The translations under genes and the position numbers were made by a program. The notes under the pieces were generated by a model. It searched no databases, was not told the DNA's origin, and worked only from the letters and a program-made list of their open reading frames with translations. A DNA stretch of 64,000 bases from Flavobacterium silvaticum. Lineage in GTDB: Bacteria > Bacteroidota > Bacteroidia > Flavobacteriales > Flavobacteriaceae. The stretch is taken from the NCBI RefSeq assembly GCF_012911565.1, contig NZ_JAAMPU010000105.1:1-64000 (forward strand). The letters are read 5' to 3'. Shown piece after piece: positions 1 through 8,150 of this stretch (position 1 is the stretch's first letter; every line of letters begins with the position of its first letter).

Positions 1-234
1 ACGGTGTTCCCGAACCCGTATGCCGAGAGCTTCTCGCTCGACCTGGATTCCACTTCGGAGGAAGCCGTGCAGGTACGTGTGTACGACATGATAGGTAAAC
101 TGCTTGAGGAAAGATCCTTCGGGGCAAGCCGGATCGAACTGGCGCAGTTCGGGGAGAAATACCCGAGCGGTGTCTACAACATCGTGCTGACACAGGGAAG
201 CAACGTGAAGACGCTGCGTGTGATCAAACGGTAA
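1..234 (+). CDS. C-terminal end of a T9SS-secreted protein (5' truncated by window)
   Basis: The frame is open from the first base and stops at 232-234, so the true start lies outside the window. The visible 77 residues are a type A T9SS sorting domain: a VFPNPYAESF start, a beta-rich middle with VRVYDMIGKLLEE, then FGEKYPSGVYNIVLTQG and a basic end (LRVIKR). Such domains direct proteins through the type IX system and are removed or anchored at the cell surface. The passenger domain is not visible, so its function cannot be named. The DNA looks richer in G and C at third positions than most neighbouring genes. A strong hairpin terminator follows 25 bases after the stop. Confidence 0.85.
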   Translation, partial: TVFPNPYAESFSLDLDSTSEEAVQVRVYDMIGKLLEERSFGASRIELAQFGEKYPSGVYNIVLTQGSNVKTLRVIKR

Positions 235-258
235 GTAACGATTAATAATTAACAATTA

Positions 259-286
259 AGCCCCGACTTGCGTCGGGGCTTTTTTA
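259..286 (+). terminator. Rho-independent terminator
   Basis: A nine-base-pair stem AGCCCCGAC / GTCGGGGCT with a TTGC loop is followed by a run of T. It ends the transcript of the truncated T9SS cargo gene. Confidence 0.9.
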
Positions 287-370
287 TTGGGTAATGGATG
301 ACACGAAGGACGGGTGATCGCCTACGGCGCACTTCGTAGCATAAAACCCAGTAAATCCGTGTTGGGAATC

Positions 371-426
371 TTTGTGGCAATCCAACGTGTGGACTTTTTA
401 AAATCCACACGTTGGATTGCCACAAA
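371..426. repeat. Perfect 23-bp inverted repeat
   Basis: The arms 371-393 and 404-426 are exact reverse complements (TTTGTGGCAATCC... and its mirror), around a 10-base A/T loop. There is no T tract after the stem, so it is not an ordinary terminator. A decayed version lies at 765-823. Confidence 0.9.
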
Positions 427-764
427 TTCAAAGGCAGTCAGCAAGGCCTGAACGCGCGTACGCTTTGCGGAATGTCCGTGTAATTAATTTCCCGGCATCA
501 CCGCTAAATGGGAGAATGACCGCATCATCCTGATTTGTTTTTAGATGTCCATGTAAAGCGCAAAGCCGGTGCTGACAGGAAAAACCGGACAGATGAATTT
601 TAACAAAAAGTACAGAAAAACTACAGCAAGGAAATCTGCGGATTTCGTAGGGAACACCATTGGCCCCTCCCCGGTGCCAAGGTACTCCCTGGCGCGATAG
701 GTCAGGTACATGAAAAATGTATAAAAAGTTAAATGATCAGGTGAAAGGCCCTAACCTGGAATAG

Positions 765-823
765 GAATTTCAGCGGCAATCCAAGGTGCGGACTTTTAAT
801 CCACGGTTCCGATCTTCACAAAG
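765..823. repeat. Diverged copy of the 371-426 palindrome
   Basis: It aligns end to end with 366-426: the left arm keeps GGCAATCCAAGGTGCGGAC, the loop is shortened, and the right arm is eroded (ATCCACGGTTCCGATCTTCA). The pairing of the arms is mostly lost, so it reads as a mutated second copy of the same element. Confidence 0.65.
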
Positions 824-944
824 CGACACAAGCGTATTCTAAATTGCTGGCATCGGGGCAAAAAATCCCATGCATCAAATTATCCGAAAGAAAAAACAAT
901 ATATTAGCGAAGTGACAACCAATGCGTAAACTTTAAAACTCCGT

Positions 945-2681
945 ATGAAGAAACTTTACCTGAGTCTTTGTATCATGGTCGGCGGAATCCTATCTGCCCA
1001 AAGCCTTACTCCGCAAATCATCCAGTCTGGAGGCCCCGTATGTTCCACTGGCGGCTGTACCGAATTTACCCTCGATTACACTCCCGCACATGAAACCACT
1101 TCTTATACCGTGTCTTCTATTCCATACCAACCTGCCTTTCCATTTACGGGTGGCGTGGAACTTGACGCAAACACAGATGATATCTGGAGTTCGCAATTCA
1201 ACATTCCGTTTTCGTTTTGTTTTTACGGTCAGACCTATGCTTCTATTTGGGTGGGTTCCAATGGTGTCGTCACTTTTACGCAACCTTCCGCCACGGGTCC
1301 GGGAAGCTGCCCATGGAACTTTGACTGGGAAATACCGTATTCTGAATTTCCCATAAAAAATGCTATCTATGGCGTATACCAGGATATTAATACTGCCATT
1401 ACGACTCAGTTTGGCGAGGCGTCCAATGTCAATTACTTTATCTCAGGCATGGCTCCGAATCGTGCGGTAATTATAAATTACAATCAGATTGCGTCATTTA
1501 ATTGTGATGAACAGCTGCAAACCAGCCAGATTGTGCTACATGAAACCACAAATGAGATAGAGGTATTTGTACTGAGCCGAACTCCATGTACTACCTGGAA
1601 TGATGGTTTTGGCTTGATTGGAATACAAAATACGAGCGGAGATTCCGCCGTAGTACCAGAAGGCAGAAACAGCGGTGCGTGGACAGCAACCAACGAAGCA
1701 TGGAAATTTTCACCAAACGGCAATCTACTATCTACAGTGAGCTGGTCTCTTAACGGCGAAACAGCTGCTTCAGGTAATCCGGTAACACTTTGTCTGGACA
1801 ATCCCGAAAACACAATCTCCGCAACGGTTGCCTACACCGGATGCGTTCCCGTAGTTGTTTCCCAGAGCATAAATGTCACGTTGGGTAGTTTTGCTTCGGC
1901 CGCGCCGGAAGATCTATATCATTGTTCCGATACCGGAACGGCAGTATTTGACCTTACTGCAAATACTGCTAATGTACTGGCTATGCTTGATCCGATGGAA
2001 TATAATGTGACCTACTTTACTTCTCTGACTGACGCCGAGTTGTTTGCCAATCCAATTGTCAACCCGAGCGTATTCATGGGATTTGGCGGACAGGTAATTT
2101 ACGCTTCCATAGAATCATTGACAACCGGATGCTATGCAATTGCCGGCTCTTTCACCTTACACGTAGACATTCCTCCAACGGCACCGGTTGGCGCTACGGC
2201 CCAGGATTTTACGCTGGGGCAGACGCTTGCCGATCTTGATGTTACCGGAATTGAAATTCAATGGTATGCAGATCAAGAACTTACGCTTCCTATTTCTTTG
2301 TACACATTGTTGGAAGACGGCGTTACCTACTACGCACTTGAAACGTATGTTCCACCTGGATGCATAGATTATACAGATCGTGCTGCTTTGAATCTCAACA
2401 ATGTACTTGCGGTAACAGTTCACGCGGTCCTTTCGACATCAGATTTCGATTCGGCTTCCGTTAGAATATACCCCAACCCGGCTTCCGGTATTATAACCGT
2501 TTCTTCTGACAGAATTATTGATGCTGTTTCTGTTTATTCCATCCAGGGACGTTTGCTACTGCATAAAGATTTCCACACGGAATCTGCGGTTATCGATTTG
2601 ACCGGATTCGCTTCGGGGACTTATTTGCTTAAGGTTTCCGGACAGGACGGGACTCAGGTCGCCAAAGTCGTGAAGCGATAA
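945..2681 (+). CDS. T9SS type A sorting-domain secreted protein
   Basis: A 578-residue exported protein of unknown specific function. Residues 1-18 form a signal peptide (MKKLYLSLCIMVGGILSAQS). The next ~250 residues are a beta-rich region with FCFYGQTYASIWVGSNGVV and several cysteines, resembling the nidogen-like adhesive N-terminal regions found in many flavobacterial surface proteins. A middle region resembles Ig-like modules (CLDNPENTISATV). Residues ~504-578 are a type A T9SS sorting domain with YPNPASG, GRLLLHKDF, FASGTYLLKVSG and the basic end VVKR. The ATG at 945 puts the signal peptide at the very N-terminus. It stands alone, with the long repeat-bearing region upstream. A role in adhesion or at the surface is inference; no catalytic motif is visible. 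Confidence 0.85.
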   Translation: MKKLYLSLCIMVGGILSAQSLTPQIIQSGGPVCSTGGCTEFTLDYTPAHETTSYTVSSIPYQPAFPFTGGVELDANTDDIWSSQFNIPFSFCFYGQTYASIWVGSNGVVTFTQPSATGPGSCPWNFDWEIPYSEFPIKNAIYGVYQDINTAITTQFGEASNVNYFISGMAPNRAVIINYNQIASFNCDEQLQTSQIVLHETTNEIEVFVLSRTPCTTWNDGFGLIGIQNTSGDSAVVPEGRNSGAWTATNEAWKFSPNGNLLSTVSWSLNGETAASGNPVTLCLDNPENTISATVAYTGCVPVVVSQSINVTLGSFASAAPEDLYHCSDTGTAVFDLTANTANVLAMLDPMEYNVTYFTSLTDAELFANPIVNPSVFMGFGGQVIYASIESLTTGCYAIAGSFTLHVDIPPTAPVGATAQDFTLGQTLADLDVTGIEIQWYADQELTLPISLYTLLEDGVTYYALETYVPPGCIDYTDRAALNLNNVLAVTVHAVLSTSDFDSASVRIYPNPASGIITVSSDRIIDAVSVYSIQGRLLLHKDFHTESAVIDLTGFASGTYLLKVSGQDGTQVAKVVKR

Positions 2682-2722
2682 CAGCGTTTGGTGCCCCGCG
2701 CTAAGGATGTGAGTGAGATATC

Positions 2723-2753
2723 CTTTTAACCAAATCCTTTTTTTGGTTAAAAG
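2723..2753. repeat. 12-bp inverted repeat downstream of the T9SS gene
   Basis: CTTTTAACCAAA (2723-2734) and TTTGGTTAAAAG (2742-2753) pair perfectly around a 7-base loop, with ATAT on both sides extending the symmetry. No T tract follows. It could cap or process the upstream mRNA; a separate terminator lies at 2834. Confidence 0.7.
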
Positions 2754-2833
2754 ATATGAGCGGCAGCCTGACGGCGGGTTTACAAAACAAGGTATCGCCG
2801 TAGTTTTGTTACCCGGCGGAGCGCCCAAAAAAT

Positions 2834-2866
2834 TAAAAAGCCTTGTCGTTTGATGAGGCTTTTTAT
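2834..2866 (+). terminator. Hairpin terminator
   Basis: AAAAAGCCT pairs with AGGCTTTTT around a ~12-base loop, followed by T-rich DNA. It probably ends transcription from the gene at 945 before pth. Confidence 0.7.
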
Positions 2867-2919
2867 TTATGTACGAACGTGCGAATACCAGTAAGTGACG
2901 AATTGCCTAAATTCGCCGG

Positions 2920-3540
2920 ATGAAATCCTTCTTCAAACTCTTTTCAAAAAAGACGGAACCTGAAACTGACCCAATGAAAAAATACCTAATCGCCGGCCTG
3001 GGAAATATTGGGGCCGAATATGTAAACACGCGCCACAACATTGGTTTCAAAGTGCTTGATTTTTTGGCGAGGGCCGAAGGCATTCCGTTTGAAACGGCCA
3101 AACTCGGATTGGTTGCGGAATACGGTTTAAAAGGACGCAAATTCATTTTGCTGAAACCGAATACTTACATGAACCTGAGCGGGAAAGCAGTTCAGTATTG
3201 GATGCAGAAAGAAAACATACCGCTCGAGAATTTGTTGGTGATTACAGACGATCTGAACCTGCCGTTCGGAACCATCCGCATCAAACCGAAAGGATCTGAC
3301 GGCGGACACAATGGCCTTAAAAACATCAATCTGGTTTTAAATACCCAGAATTACACGCGGTTCCGGTTTGGCATATCGGATGAATTCAAAAAAGGCCAGC
3401 AGATCGATTATGTGCTTGGTGAATGGAGCGCCGATGAAGAGGCCAAACTGCCGGAAAGACTCGAAAAATCTGTAGAAGTGATTAAGTCATTCGGAACGGC
3501 CGGATTGGAAAATACGATGACCGGATTTAACGGAAAATAA
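2920..3540 (+). CDS. pth: Peptidyl-tRNA hydrolase
   Basis: Pth cleaves peptidyl-tRNAs released from stalled ribosomes and recycles the tRNA in the cytoplasm. The protein has the family motifs in order: AGLGNIGAEY near the N-terminus, TRHNIGFKVLD with the catalytic His, LLKPNTYMNLSG, the DDLNLPFG segment with the conserved Asp, and GSDGGHNGLKNI. The Pth domain itself begins at Met19 (MKKYLIAGLG, ATG at 2974), close to the usual family length of ~190 residues. The upstream ATG at 2920 adds a charged 18-residue leader (MKSFFKLFSKK...). Such a leader is, as I recall, common in flavobacterial Pth proteins, so I keep it, but the start is not decided by the sequence. The gene is monocistronic, and its 3' end faces the AraC gene across a tandem-repeat region. 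Confidence 0.95.
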   Translation: MKSFFKLFSKKTEPETDPMKKYLIAGLGNIGAEYVNTRHNIGFKVLDFLARAEGIPFETAKLGLVAEYGLKGRKFILLKPNTYMNLSGKAVQYWMQKENIPLENLLVITDDLNLPFGTIRIKPKGSDGGHNGLKNINLVLNTQNYTRFRFGISDEFKKGQQIDYVLGEWSADEEAKLPERLEKSVEVIKSFGTAGLENTMTGFNGK

Positions 3541-3621
3541 AGTCTGTGACTCCGATTGAAATCAGATTGAAACTTTCTTTAGCCGTAATTCCATTTGTGT
3601 TGATTGCTGTTTAAAAAAACG

Positions 3622-3713
3622 TTTAACACATATTCTGTGTTAAATGGATCTCAAATTCAATTTTAACACAGAGAATCACGTGTTAAATGATGCCCGAATT
3701 TGAGTTTAGCACA
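3622..3713. repeat. Tandem array of hairpin-forming ~41-bp units
   Basis: The box TTAACACA occurs in alternating orientation at 3623, 3636 (as TGTGTTAA), 3663, 3680 (as GTGTTAA) and, degenerate, at ~3705. The stretch reads as two and a half tandem units with a period of about 40-42 bases, each able to fold on itself. CTCAAATTC (3650-3658) also pairs with GAATTTGAG (3696-3704). It lies between the convergent ends of pth and the AraC gene. No poly-T tract marks it as a normal terminator. Confidence 0.75.
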
Positions 3714-3767
3714 CTTCTCATCATGCCTTTTCAAAGGATCGACATTCCTGAAAAATGCTACTTAACC

Positions 3768-4634
3768 TTAAGCGCCAATCATCGTTTTATATTCCTTGCG
3801 GTATTCCGATGCGCTTTTGCCCGTTAATTCCTTAAACGTCTTATTGAAGTAGCTGAAATTGTTGAAGCCGCTTTCAAAACAGATTTCGGTGATGCCGATT
3901 GGTTTTTCGGCCAATAGTTTTGACGCATGCACTACACGGTATTCATTGACAAAACGCGTAAAGGTCTTGTTGGTTATCTTTTTGAAATAACGACAGAACG
4001 ACGGAACAGTCATGCTGACCAGATCTGCGATTTCCTCGAGTGTAATCTGTTTCTGGAAATTATCCTTTACAAAATTGAAGATCAGGTTGATCCTGTCATT
4101 GTCCTGCATTTGGGTTTCGACAGCGAATCCGTCGGCGTTAAGGATCTTGAAATCCTCTGAATGCTGGAGTTCATTCAAAACGCCAAGTACGCCGAGCAGT
4201 CTGTCAAATTCCGATGCGTCTTGCAATTCGGTTAATTTTACACCTATTTTCTTTCGGGTTTCCGGGCCATAAGCGATTCCGCCTTTTGCCTGGTGGAATA
4301 ATTTCCTGATGTTTTTGGTTTCGGGTAGATCAAGGAATTGTGTTCCGAGAAAATCGGGTTTCATCTGGATCACCGTTTCATCTATGTTTCCGGTCGTATC
4401 ACTCGTGAAGCCGCAATGAGGCAAATTGCTGCCAATCAATATAAGGTCGCCATCTGTATAATACGAAACATGGCTTCCTATCTGACGCTTTCCGTTTCCT
4501 CCGTTTACAAATACAAGTTCGATTTCCGGATGATAATGCCAGACATGCGCCTTTTGGTTCTGGTTGTTCGCATACTTGCTGAACGAAAACGAACTACCGA
4601 ACGATGGTTCTATGACTTCAAGTGCAGCTTTCAT
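3768..4634 (-). CDS. AraC-family transcriptional regulator (cupin sensor domain)
   Basis: A 288-residue activator-type regulator. Residues ~25-95 form a cupin-like ligand domain (HVWHYHPEIELVFVNGG, then GDLILIGSNLPH). Residues ~185-284 are the double helix-turn-helix AraC domain, with ITLEEIADLVSMTVPSFCRYF in the first HTH and ITEICFESGFNNFSYFNKTF in the second. The ligand is unknown, though AraC proteins with this N-terminal cupin often control carbohydrate uptake or use. It is transcribed away from the small exported protein at 4840, its only divergent neighbour. A -7 box lies at 4639-4646, just 4 bases upstream of the ATG, so the message may be leaderless or the true start may be a later codon. 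The A+T-rich divergent region is the obvious place for autoregulation. Confidence 0.9.
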   Translation of the reverse strand: MKAALEVIEPSFGSSFSFSKYANNQNQKAHVWHYHPEIELVFVNGGNGKRQIGSHVSYYTDGDLILIGSNLPHCGFTSDTTGNIDETVIQMKPDFLGTQFLDLPETKNIRKLFHQAKGGIAYGPETRKKIGVKLTELQDASEFDRLLGVLGVLNELQHSEDFKILNADGFAVETQMQDNDRINLIFNFVKDNFQKQITLEEIADLVSMTVPSFCRYFKKITNKTFTRFVNEYRVVHASKLLAEKPIGITEICFESGFNNFSYFNKTFKELTGKSASEYRKEYKTMIGA

Positions 4635-4638
4635 ATAT

Positions 4639-4646
4639 CAAAATTA
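4639..4646 (-). promoter_or_regulatory. Putative -7 box (TAATTTTG) of the AraC gene
   Basis: Read on the minus strand it matches TAnnTTTG. A TTG on that strand 16 bases further upstream (4663-4665) could be the -33 element, with a slightly short spacer. Transcription would begin at about the start codon. Confidence 0.45.
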
Positions 4647-4839
4647 CACACATTAGCGATTGCAAAATTGCGCAATATTACCTTAGAAGTGAACTATTTT
4701 AACCTACATCGTTTTCTTTGTGGCATTTGATGTTAAAATAACACACAAACCTGAAAATATGGGTGTAGCGAAAACAGGATGACGCAGGTAATTTTACATC
4801 GTCAATTGAAACTATTGTGTATCCTTAAATCTTGACATT

Positions 4840-5439
4840 ATGAAAAAAATGATGAAATTCGGTTTGGTAATGGCGGCTCTTCTTGCTATGGCTGTTACGA
4901 CTTTTGCAAATACGACAGATTTTTCTGTGCGTGTGAATGATAATATAGGAAAGACGATCCGTTTTTCTGTAGTTGATGCCCCGACTGTTCATTTATCTCT
5001 GGTTTCAGATCAGGACGAAATTCTTTTTGAAGAAAATGCTTTTGGTACAGGAGCTATTTCACGTCAGTACGATTTGAAAAGTTTTCCAGCCGGAACGTAT
5101 TTCCTTAAAGCGGAATCGGCCTCAAAAATATCTGTCTATAAAGTAGATGTAACTGCAGACGACGCCATCATTACTAAAACACCTGCAACGGAAGTGGTGA
5201 AACCTGTGGTTGCCGTAAAAGACGCTAAAGTCAGCATCAGTATAATCAACAGTGCCGTTACTCCAATCAGCATTACGTTGCTTGACGCTTCGAATGTGGA
5301 ACTTTTTACTGAAACGACACCTGAGAAATTAAGCCACATTAAAATGTTTGATTTCAGCAATGTGCCATACGGTGAGTATACTTTTATCACAAAATATGGT
5401 GATGAAACATTTATGAACCGGGTTGTTGCCGGTAATTAA
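4840..5439 (+). CDS. Small exported protein with two sorting-domain-like beta modules
   Basis: A 199-residue protein with a clear signal peptide (MKKMMKFGLVMAALLAMAVTTFA, cleavage near residue 23). The mature part holds two modules of similar design, residues ~28-105 and ~128-199. Each is beta-rich and ends in a D-L/F-S/K-x-x-P-x-G-x-Y-x-F pattern (DLKSFPAGTYFLKAES and DFSNVPYGEYTFITK), which resembles the last strands of a T9SS sorting domain. The C-terminus (NRVVAGN) lacks the basic end of real sorting signals, so it is probably periplasmic rather than T9SS cargo. An acidic, Val/Thr-rich linker joins the modules. I do not recognise a named family. A terminator follows at once, so it is monocistronic. 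Confidence 0.8.
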   Translation: MKKMMKFGLVMAALLAMAVTTFANTTDFSVRVNDNIGKTIRFSVVDAPTVHLSLVSDQDEILFEENAFGTGAISRQYDLKSFPAGTYFLKAESASKISVYKVDVTADDAIITKTPATEVVKPVVAVKDAKVSISIINSAVTPISITLLDASNVELFTETTPEKLSHIKMFDFSNVPYGEYTFITKYGDETFMNRVVAGN

Positions 5440-5459
5440 TCAGCACACAAACAACAAAC

Positions 5460-5480
5460 AACCTCCTTTTGGAGGTTTTT
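5460..5480 (+). terminator. Rho-independent terminator
   Basis: AACCTCC / GGAGGTT with a TTTT loop, followed by TTTCTTTATG. It ends the message of the small exported protein. Confidence 0.9.
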
Positions 5481-5499
5481 CTTTATGTTAGAGATAAAG

Positions 5500-5534
5500 A
5501 AAAAGCCCTTCTTGAAGATAGAAGGGCTTTTGTT
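5500..5534 (+). terminator. Second hairpin terminator
   Basis: AAAAGCCCTTCT and AGAAGGGCTTTT pair around a 7-base loop, with A runs before and T runs after. It can act in either direction and backs up the preceding terminator. Confidence 0.8.
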
Positions 5535-5741
5535 TTTTATTGGTATAAGACAAAATATTTGTGTAGTCTTTTTTTCTGTTACTTTAAGACCTGCGGCTTT
5601 ACCTGTGTGCTTTAGTTAATCCATGAATTATGATGCTTACAGAGATGTCGATTCTAAATTCAATCAGATTAAATTTAAAGTCTTTTTATCACAGGCCTTA
5701 CAAGAATATTTATTTCTTTTAAGAACACATAAACAGAAAAA

Positions 5742-5773
5742 AAGAAGCCGTCTCAGTTTTGAGACGGCTTCTT
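5742..5773 (-). terminator. Terminator of the M43 protease gene
   Basis: AAGAAGCCGTCTC pairs with GAGACGGCTTCTT around a 6-base loop, with A-rich DNA on the left giving the T tract on the minus strand. The stem is 13 base pairs long and sits 24 bases past the stop of the leftward gene. Confidence 0.85.
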
Positions 5774-5796
5774 TTTTCAGATATCTTGCTTTAAGA

Positions 5797-7035
5797 TTAT
5801 TTCTTGATGAGCTTTTCAGACTTCAGCAACTTTGTTCCGTTGTAGAATCTGGCAAAGTAGATTCCGGCTTCAAAACCGTGCATATCCACTTTGGCTTCGG
5901 TTCCGTTCAGCGCTTGTGTCAATACCAATTGCCCGGCAATATTGAACAACTCAACCTTAGTCAATTGTTGGTTGCTTGAAATCACTGAGAATTCGTCAGA
6001 TACCGGATTCGGATATACTTTGATTTGCGCGGCGGCATGCAAGTCCGGAGTTCCAAGCACACTTGCACGAGGGCCGGCAATGGCGGCGTTGGTCAATAAT
6101 TTTTGTCCGTTGGTAAAGAAAGCCATACACGCATCGTTGACATAATCCATATAGTTCATGAACATGGAACCGTTTCCTGTAAGTGAACATGCCTGATCAT
6201 AATCTGGAAAATCAGGGCAAAAATAAGTTGGTCCGCCTACCTGAGGCGTATCGGCAACACCGTCGCTGTTGGCTACTGTTCCGCAAGCTGATCCATCATC
6301 ACCCCAAGGATGTTCCAATCCGAAATAATGACCAATCTCGTGGGTTGCTGTGCGGCCTTTATTAAATGGAGCCGTCGCTGAAGTACCGATTGTACCGAAA
6401 TTATTAAAATCAATGCACAAACCGTCAAACGGATAACCGGCAGCGGCAGGCGGATAGGCAAAACCTAAAAGGCTTGTATCACTGAAATTTCCAACCCATA
6501 TGTTCAGGTATTCGTCCGGATCCCAAGCTGGTTCACCCGTGGTGGTATAATAGTCGTCTTCAAATACATAATCTGTAGCTGTTATGTTTTTACGTGTGAT
6601 TCCGGTAGTGGCATTTCCATTCGGATCCACAGAAGCCATTACGAAATTGATTTCCATATCGGCCCCAAGCGGTTGCCATACAGCTGGTACCACAGTCGCA
6701 AAATCTGCATTGAGTTTTCTGTAATCGTTATTTAAAACGGTCATTTGTGATGCAATCTGGGCATCGCTGATGTTTTGGGCTGAAGTCTTATATAAGATAT
6801 GGACAACCACAGGCACCGTAACCACAACTGCTGGCTGAGCCACAGATTCAGTAGCCATTGTCTGATTCAGGTTTGAGCCTGCCTCATGCAACTGTTGCCT
6901 TACAGCGTTGTAATGCGTTTCAAAATTGGAATCCTGCGCAATAAGCTGTTGGATTTTTTGCGGCGTTCCGCACGTACGTTGGGCCTGGATGAACAGGCTT
7001 CCGAAAAGTGCGCTGATAAGTAGTGCTTTTTTCAT
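5797..7035 (-). CDS. Secreted M43-family zinc metalloprotease with T9SS signal
   Basis: A 412-residue extracellular endopeptidase of the pappalysin/cytophagalysin (M43) family. It has a signal peptide at residues 1-18 (MKKALLISALFGSLFIQA) and a pro-region to about residue 70. The catalytic domain carries the extended zinc motif HEIGHYFGLEH (232-242) and the downstream Met-turn MFMNYMDY (291-298), with paired cysteines around them. Residues ~338-412 are a type A T9SS sorting domain (VYPNPVSDEF ... FEAGIYFARFYNG ... LIKK). All zinc ligands are present, so it should be active. It probably digests proteins outside the cell. The gene is monocistronic and convergent with the small exported protein. 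Confidence 0.93.
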   Translation of the reverse strand: MKKALLISALFGSLFIQAQRTCGTPQKIQQLIAQDSNFETHYNAVRQQLHEAGSNLNQTMATESVAQPAVVVTVPVVVHILYKTSAQNISDAQIASQMTVLNNDYRKLNADFATVVPAVWQPLGADMEINFVMASVDPNGNATTGITRKNITATDYVFEDDYYTTTGEPAWDPDEYLNIWVGNFSDTSLLGFAYPPAAAGYPFDGLCIDFNNFGTIGTSATAPFNKGRTATHEIGHYFGLEHPWGDDGSACGTVANSDGVADTPQVGGPTYFCPDFPDYDQACSLTGNGSMFMNYMDYVNDACMAFFTNGQKLLTNAAIAGPRASVLGTPDLHAAAQIKVYPNPVSDEFSVISSNQQLTKVELFNIAGQLVLTQALNGTEAKVDMHGFEAGIYFARFYNGTKLLKSEKLIKK

Positions 7036-7199
7036 ATAGGTTTTTAAGGACGCTAAATGTAACCATTTTATTTAGAATTATAGCCCAAATTGAGAATTTT
7101 CTACTGATTTTGAGGCAGTCACATTGAATGGCTGAGAATTATCGTATAAATGGCCTTGCTTTGTCCAAACCAAAACCGCATGCAATAGCCAAAGTTGCT

Positions 7200-7207
7200 T
7201 ACCTTTG
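7200..7207 (+). promoter_or_regulatory. -7 box (TACCTTTG) deciding the ribF start
   Basis: It matches TAnnTTTG exactly and lies 16 bases before the TTG codon at 7224. A promoter here would exclude the upstream ATG at 7128 as the translation start. I do not see a good TTG -33 box at the usual distance. Confidence 0.5.
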
Positions 7208-7223
7208 CCGAATAGCATTCAAA

Positions 7224-8150
7224 TTGGACTTATTTCCTTCAATATCCGATTATAAAAAAACTGGCGGAACCGTTGTCACGCTTGGCACTTTTGATGGTGT
7301 CCACATTGGCCATCGCAAAATAATCAGTCGTTTGACAGCGGCTGCCAAAGAAGAATCGGCCCAAAGCCTTGTCCTTACCTTTTTTCCGCATCCCAGAATG
7401 GTTCTTAAATCTGGCGAAGGCGTCAAATTGCTGAGTACTATGTATGAAAAAGCCCGATTACTCGCAGATTTGGGTCTGCAGAGTCTTGTCGTGCATCCAT
7501 TCGATGCCGATTTTTCACAAATGAGCGCTGAAGAATTCGTATCGGAAGTCCTTGTAAAATCTTTCGGCACAAAAAAAATCATCGTCGGCCACGATCATCG
7601 ATTTGGAAAAGACAGAAGTGCCAATTTTGACGATTTGGTCCGTTTTGGCGAGCAATTCGGTTTTAAAGTAGAACAGATTCCGGCAGAACAGATAGACGAT
7701 ATTTCAGTCAGTTCCACCAAAATCAGGAACGCATTGGCCCAGGGCGATATTCCGCTGGCGAATTCCTATCTGGGTTATGAATACCTTATTGGCGGTACAG
7801 TCGTCCACGGCAAAAAACTCGGGCGCACCATAGGTTTTCCGACAGCGAACATTTCTCTGAATGATTCCGGAAAACTGATTCCTTCCAATGGCGTCTATGC
7901 CGTGAAATCAAATATCGACGGGCGTGAGGTTTTGGGAATGATGAACATTGGAAACCGACCGACCGTAGACGGAAACAATCTGTCCATAGAAGTGAATTAT
8001 TTTGATTTCGATGCCGATTTATACGATAGGGAAATCGAAGTTTTTTTTGTGGAACGCTTGCGTGATGAGCAGAAATTCGCTTCAATTGATGCCCTGAAGG
8101 AACAATTGCACGCTGATATGTCATCTGCCAAAAAAATCCTGAGCAAATGA
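7224..8150 (+). CDS. ribF: Bifunctional riboflavin kinase / FAD synthetase
   Basis: RibF phosphorylates riboflavin to FMN and then adenylates FMN to FAD in the cytoplasm. The N-terminal adenylyltransferase domain has TLGTFDGVHIGHRKII, the nucleotide-binding HxGH-type loop. The C-terminal kinase domain has KKLGRTIGFPTANI and VYAVKSNIDG. I place the start at the TTG at 7224 (giving LDLFPSISDY...): this fits where RibF proteins normally begin, gives the usual ~308 residues, and leaves a -7 box just upstream. An in-frame ATG at 7128 would add 32 residues with no family similarity. The last four bases overlap the start of the next gene (ATGA), so the two are translationally coupled. Confidence 0.93.
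   Translation: MDLFPSISDYKKTGGTVVTLGTFDGVHIGHRKIISRLTAAAKEESAQSLVLTFFPHPRMVLKSGEGVKLLSTMYEKARLLADLGLQSLVVHPFDADFSQMSAEEFVSEVLVKSFGTKKIIVGHDHRFGKDRSANFDDLVRFGEQFGFKVEQIPAEQIDDISVSSTKIRNALAQGDIPLANSYLGYEYLIGGTVVHGKKLGRTIGFPTANISLNDSGKLIPSNGVYAVKSNIDGREVLGMMNIGNRPTVDGNNLSIEVNYFDFDADLYDREIEVFFVERLRDEQKFASIDALKEQLHADMSSAKKILSK

Larger units (their letters stand above)
235..944. other. 710-bp intergenic region without a convincing gene
   Basis: No reading frame here has recognisable protein content or plausible length. It contains the terminator at 259-286, a perfect palindrome at 371-426, a diverged copy of that element at 765-823, and unexplained mixed-composition sequence between them, some of it G+C-rich (for example around 660-700). 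The last ~100 bases are A+T-rich and probably hold the promoter of the gene at 945, but I see no clear -7 box of the TAnnTTTG type. It may be a graveyard of small repeats; I cannot reconstruct a pseudogene from it. Confidence 0.6.

Noticed and set aside
235..944. Pseudogene in the long left intergenic region
   Set aside because: I could not connect any frames into a recognisable protein; only palindromes and a terminator are supported.
3622..3713. CRISPR-like array
   Set aside because: The repeat boxes are 8 bases long, alternate in orientation and have no unique spacers; no cas genes are near.
5623..5979. A plus-strand frame opposite the protease gene
   Set aside because: It covers the protease terminator and is antisense to its sorting domain; shadow of a real gene.
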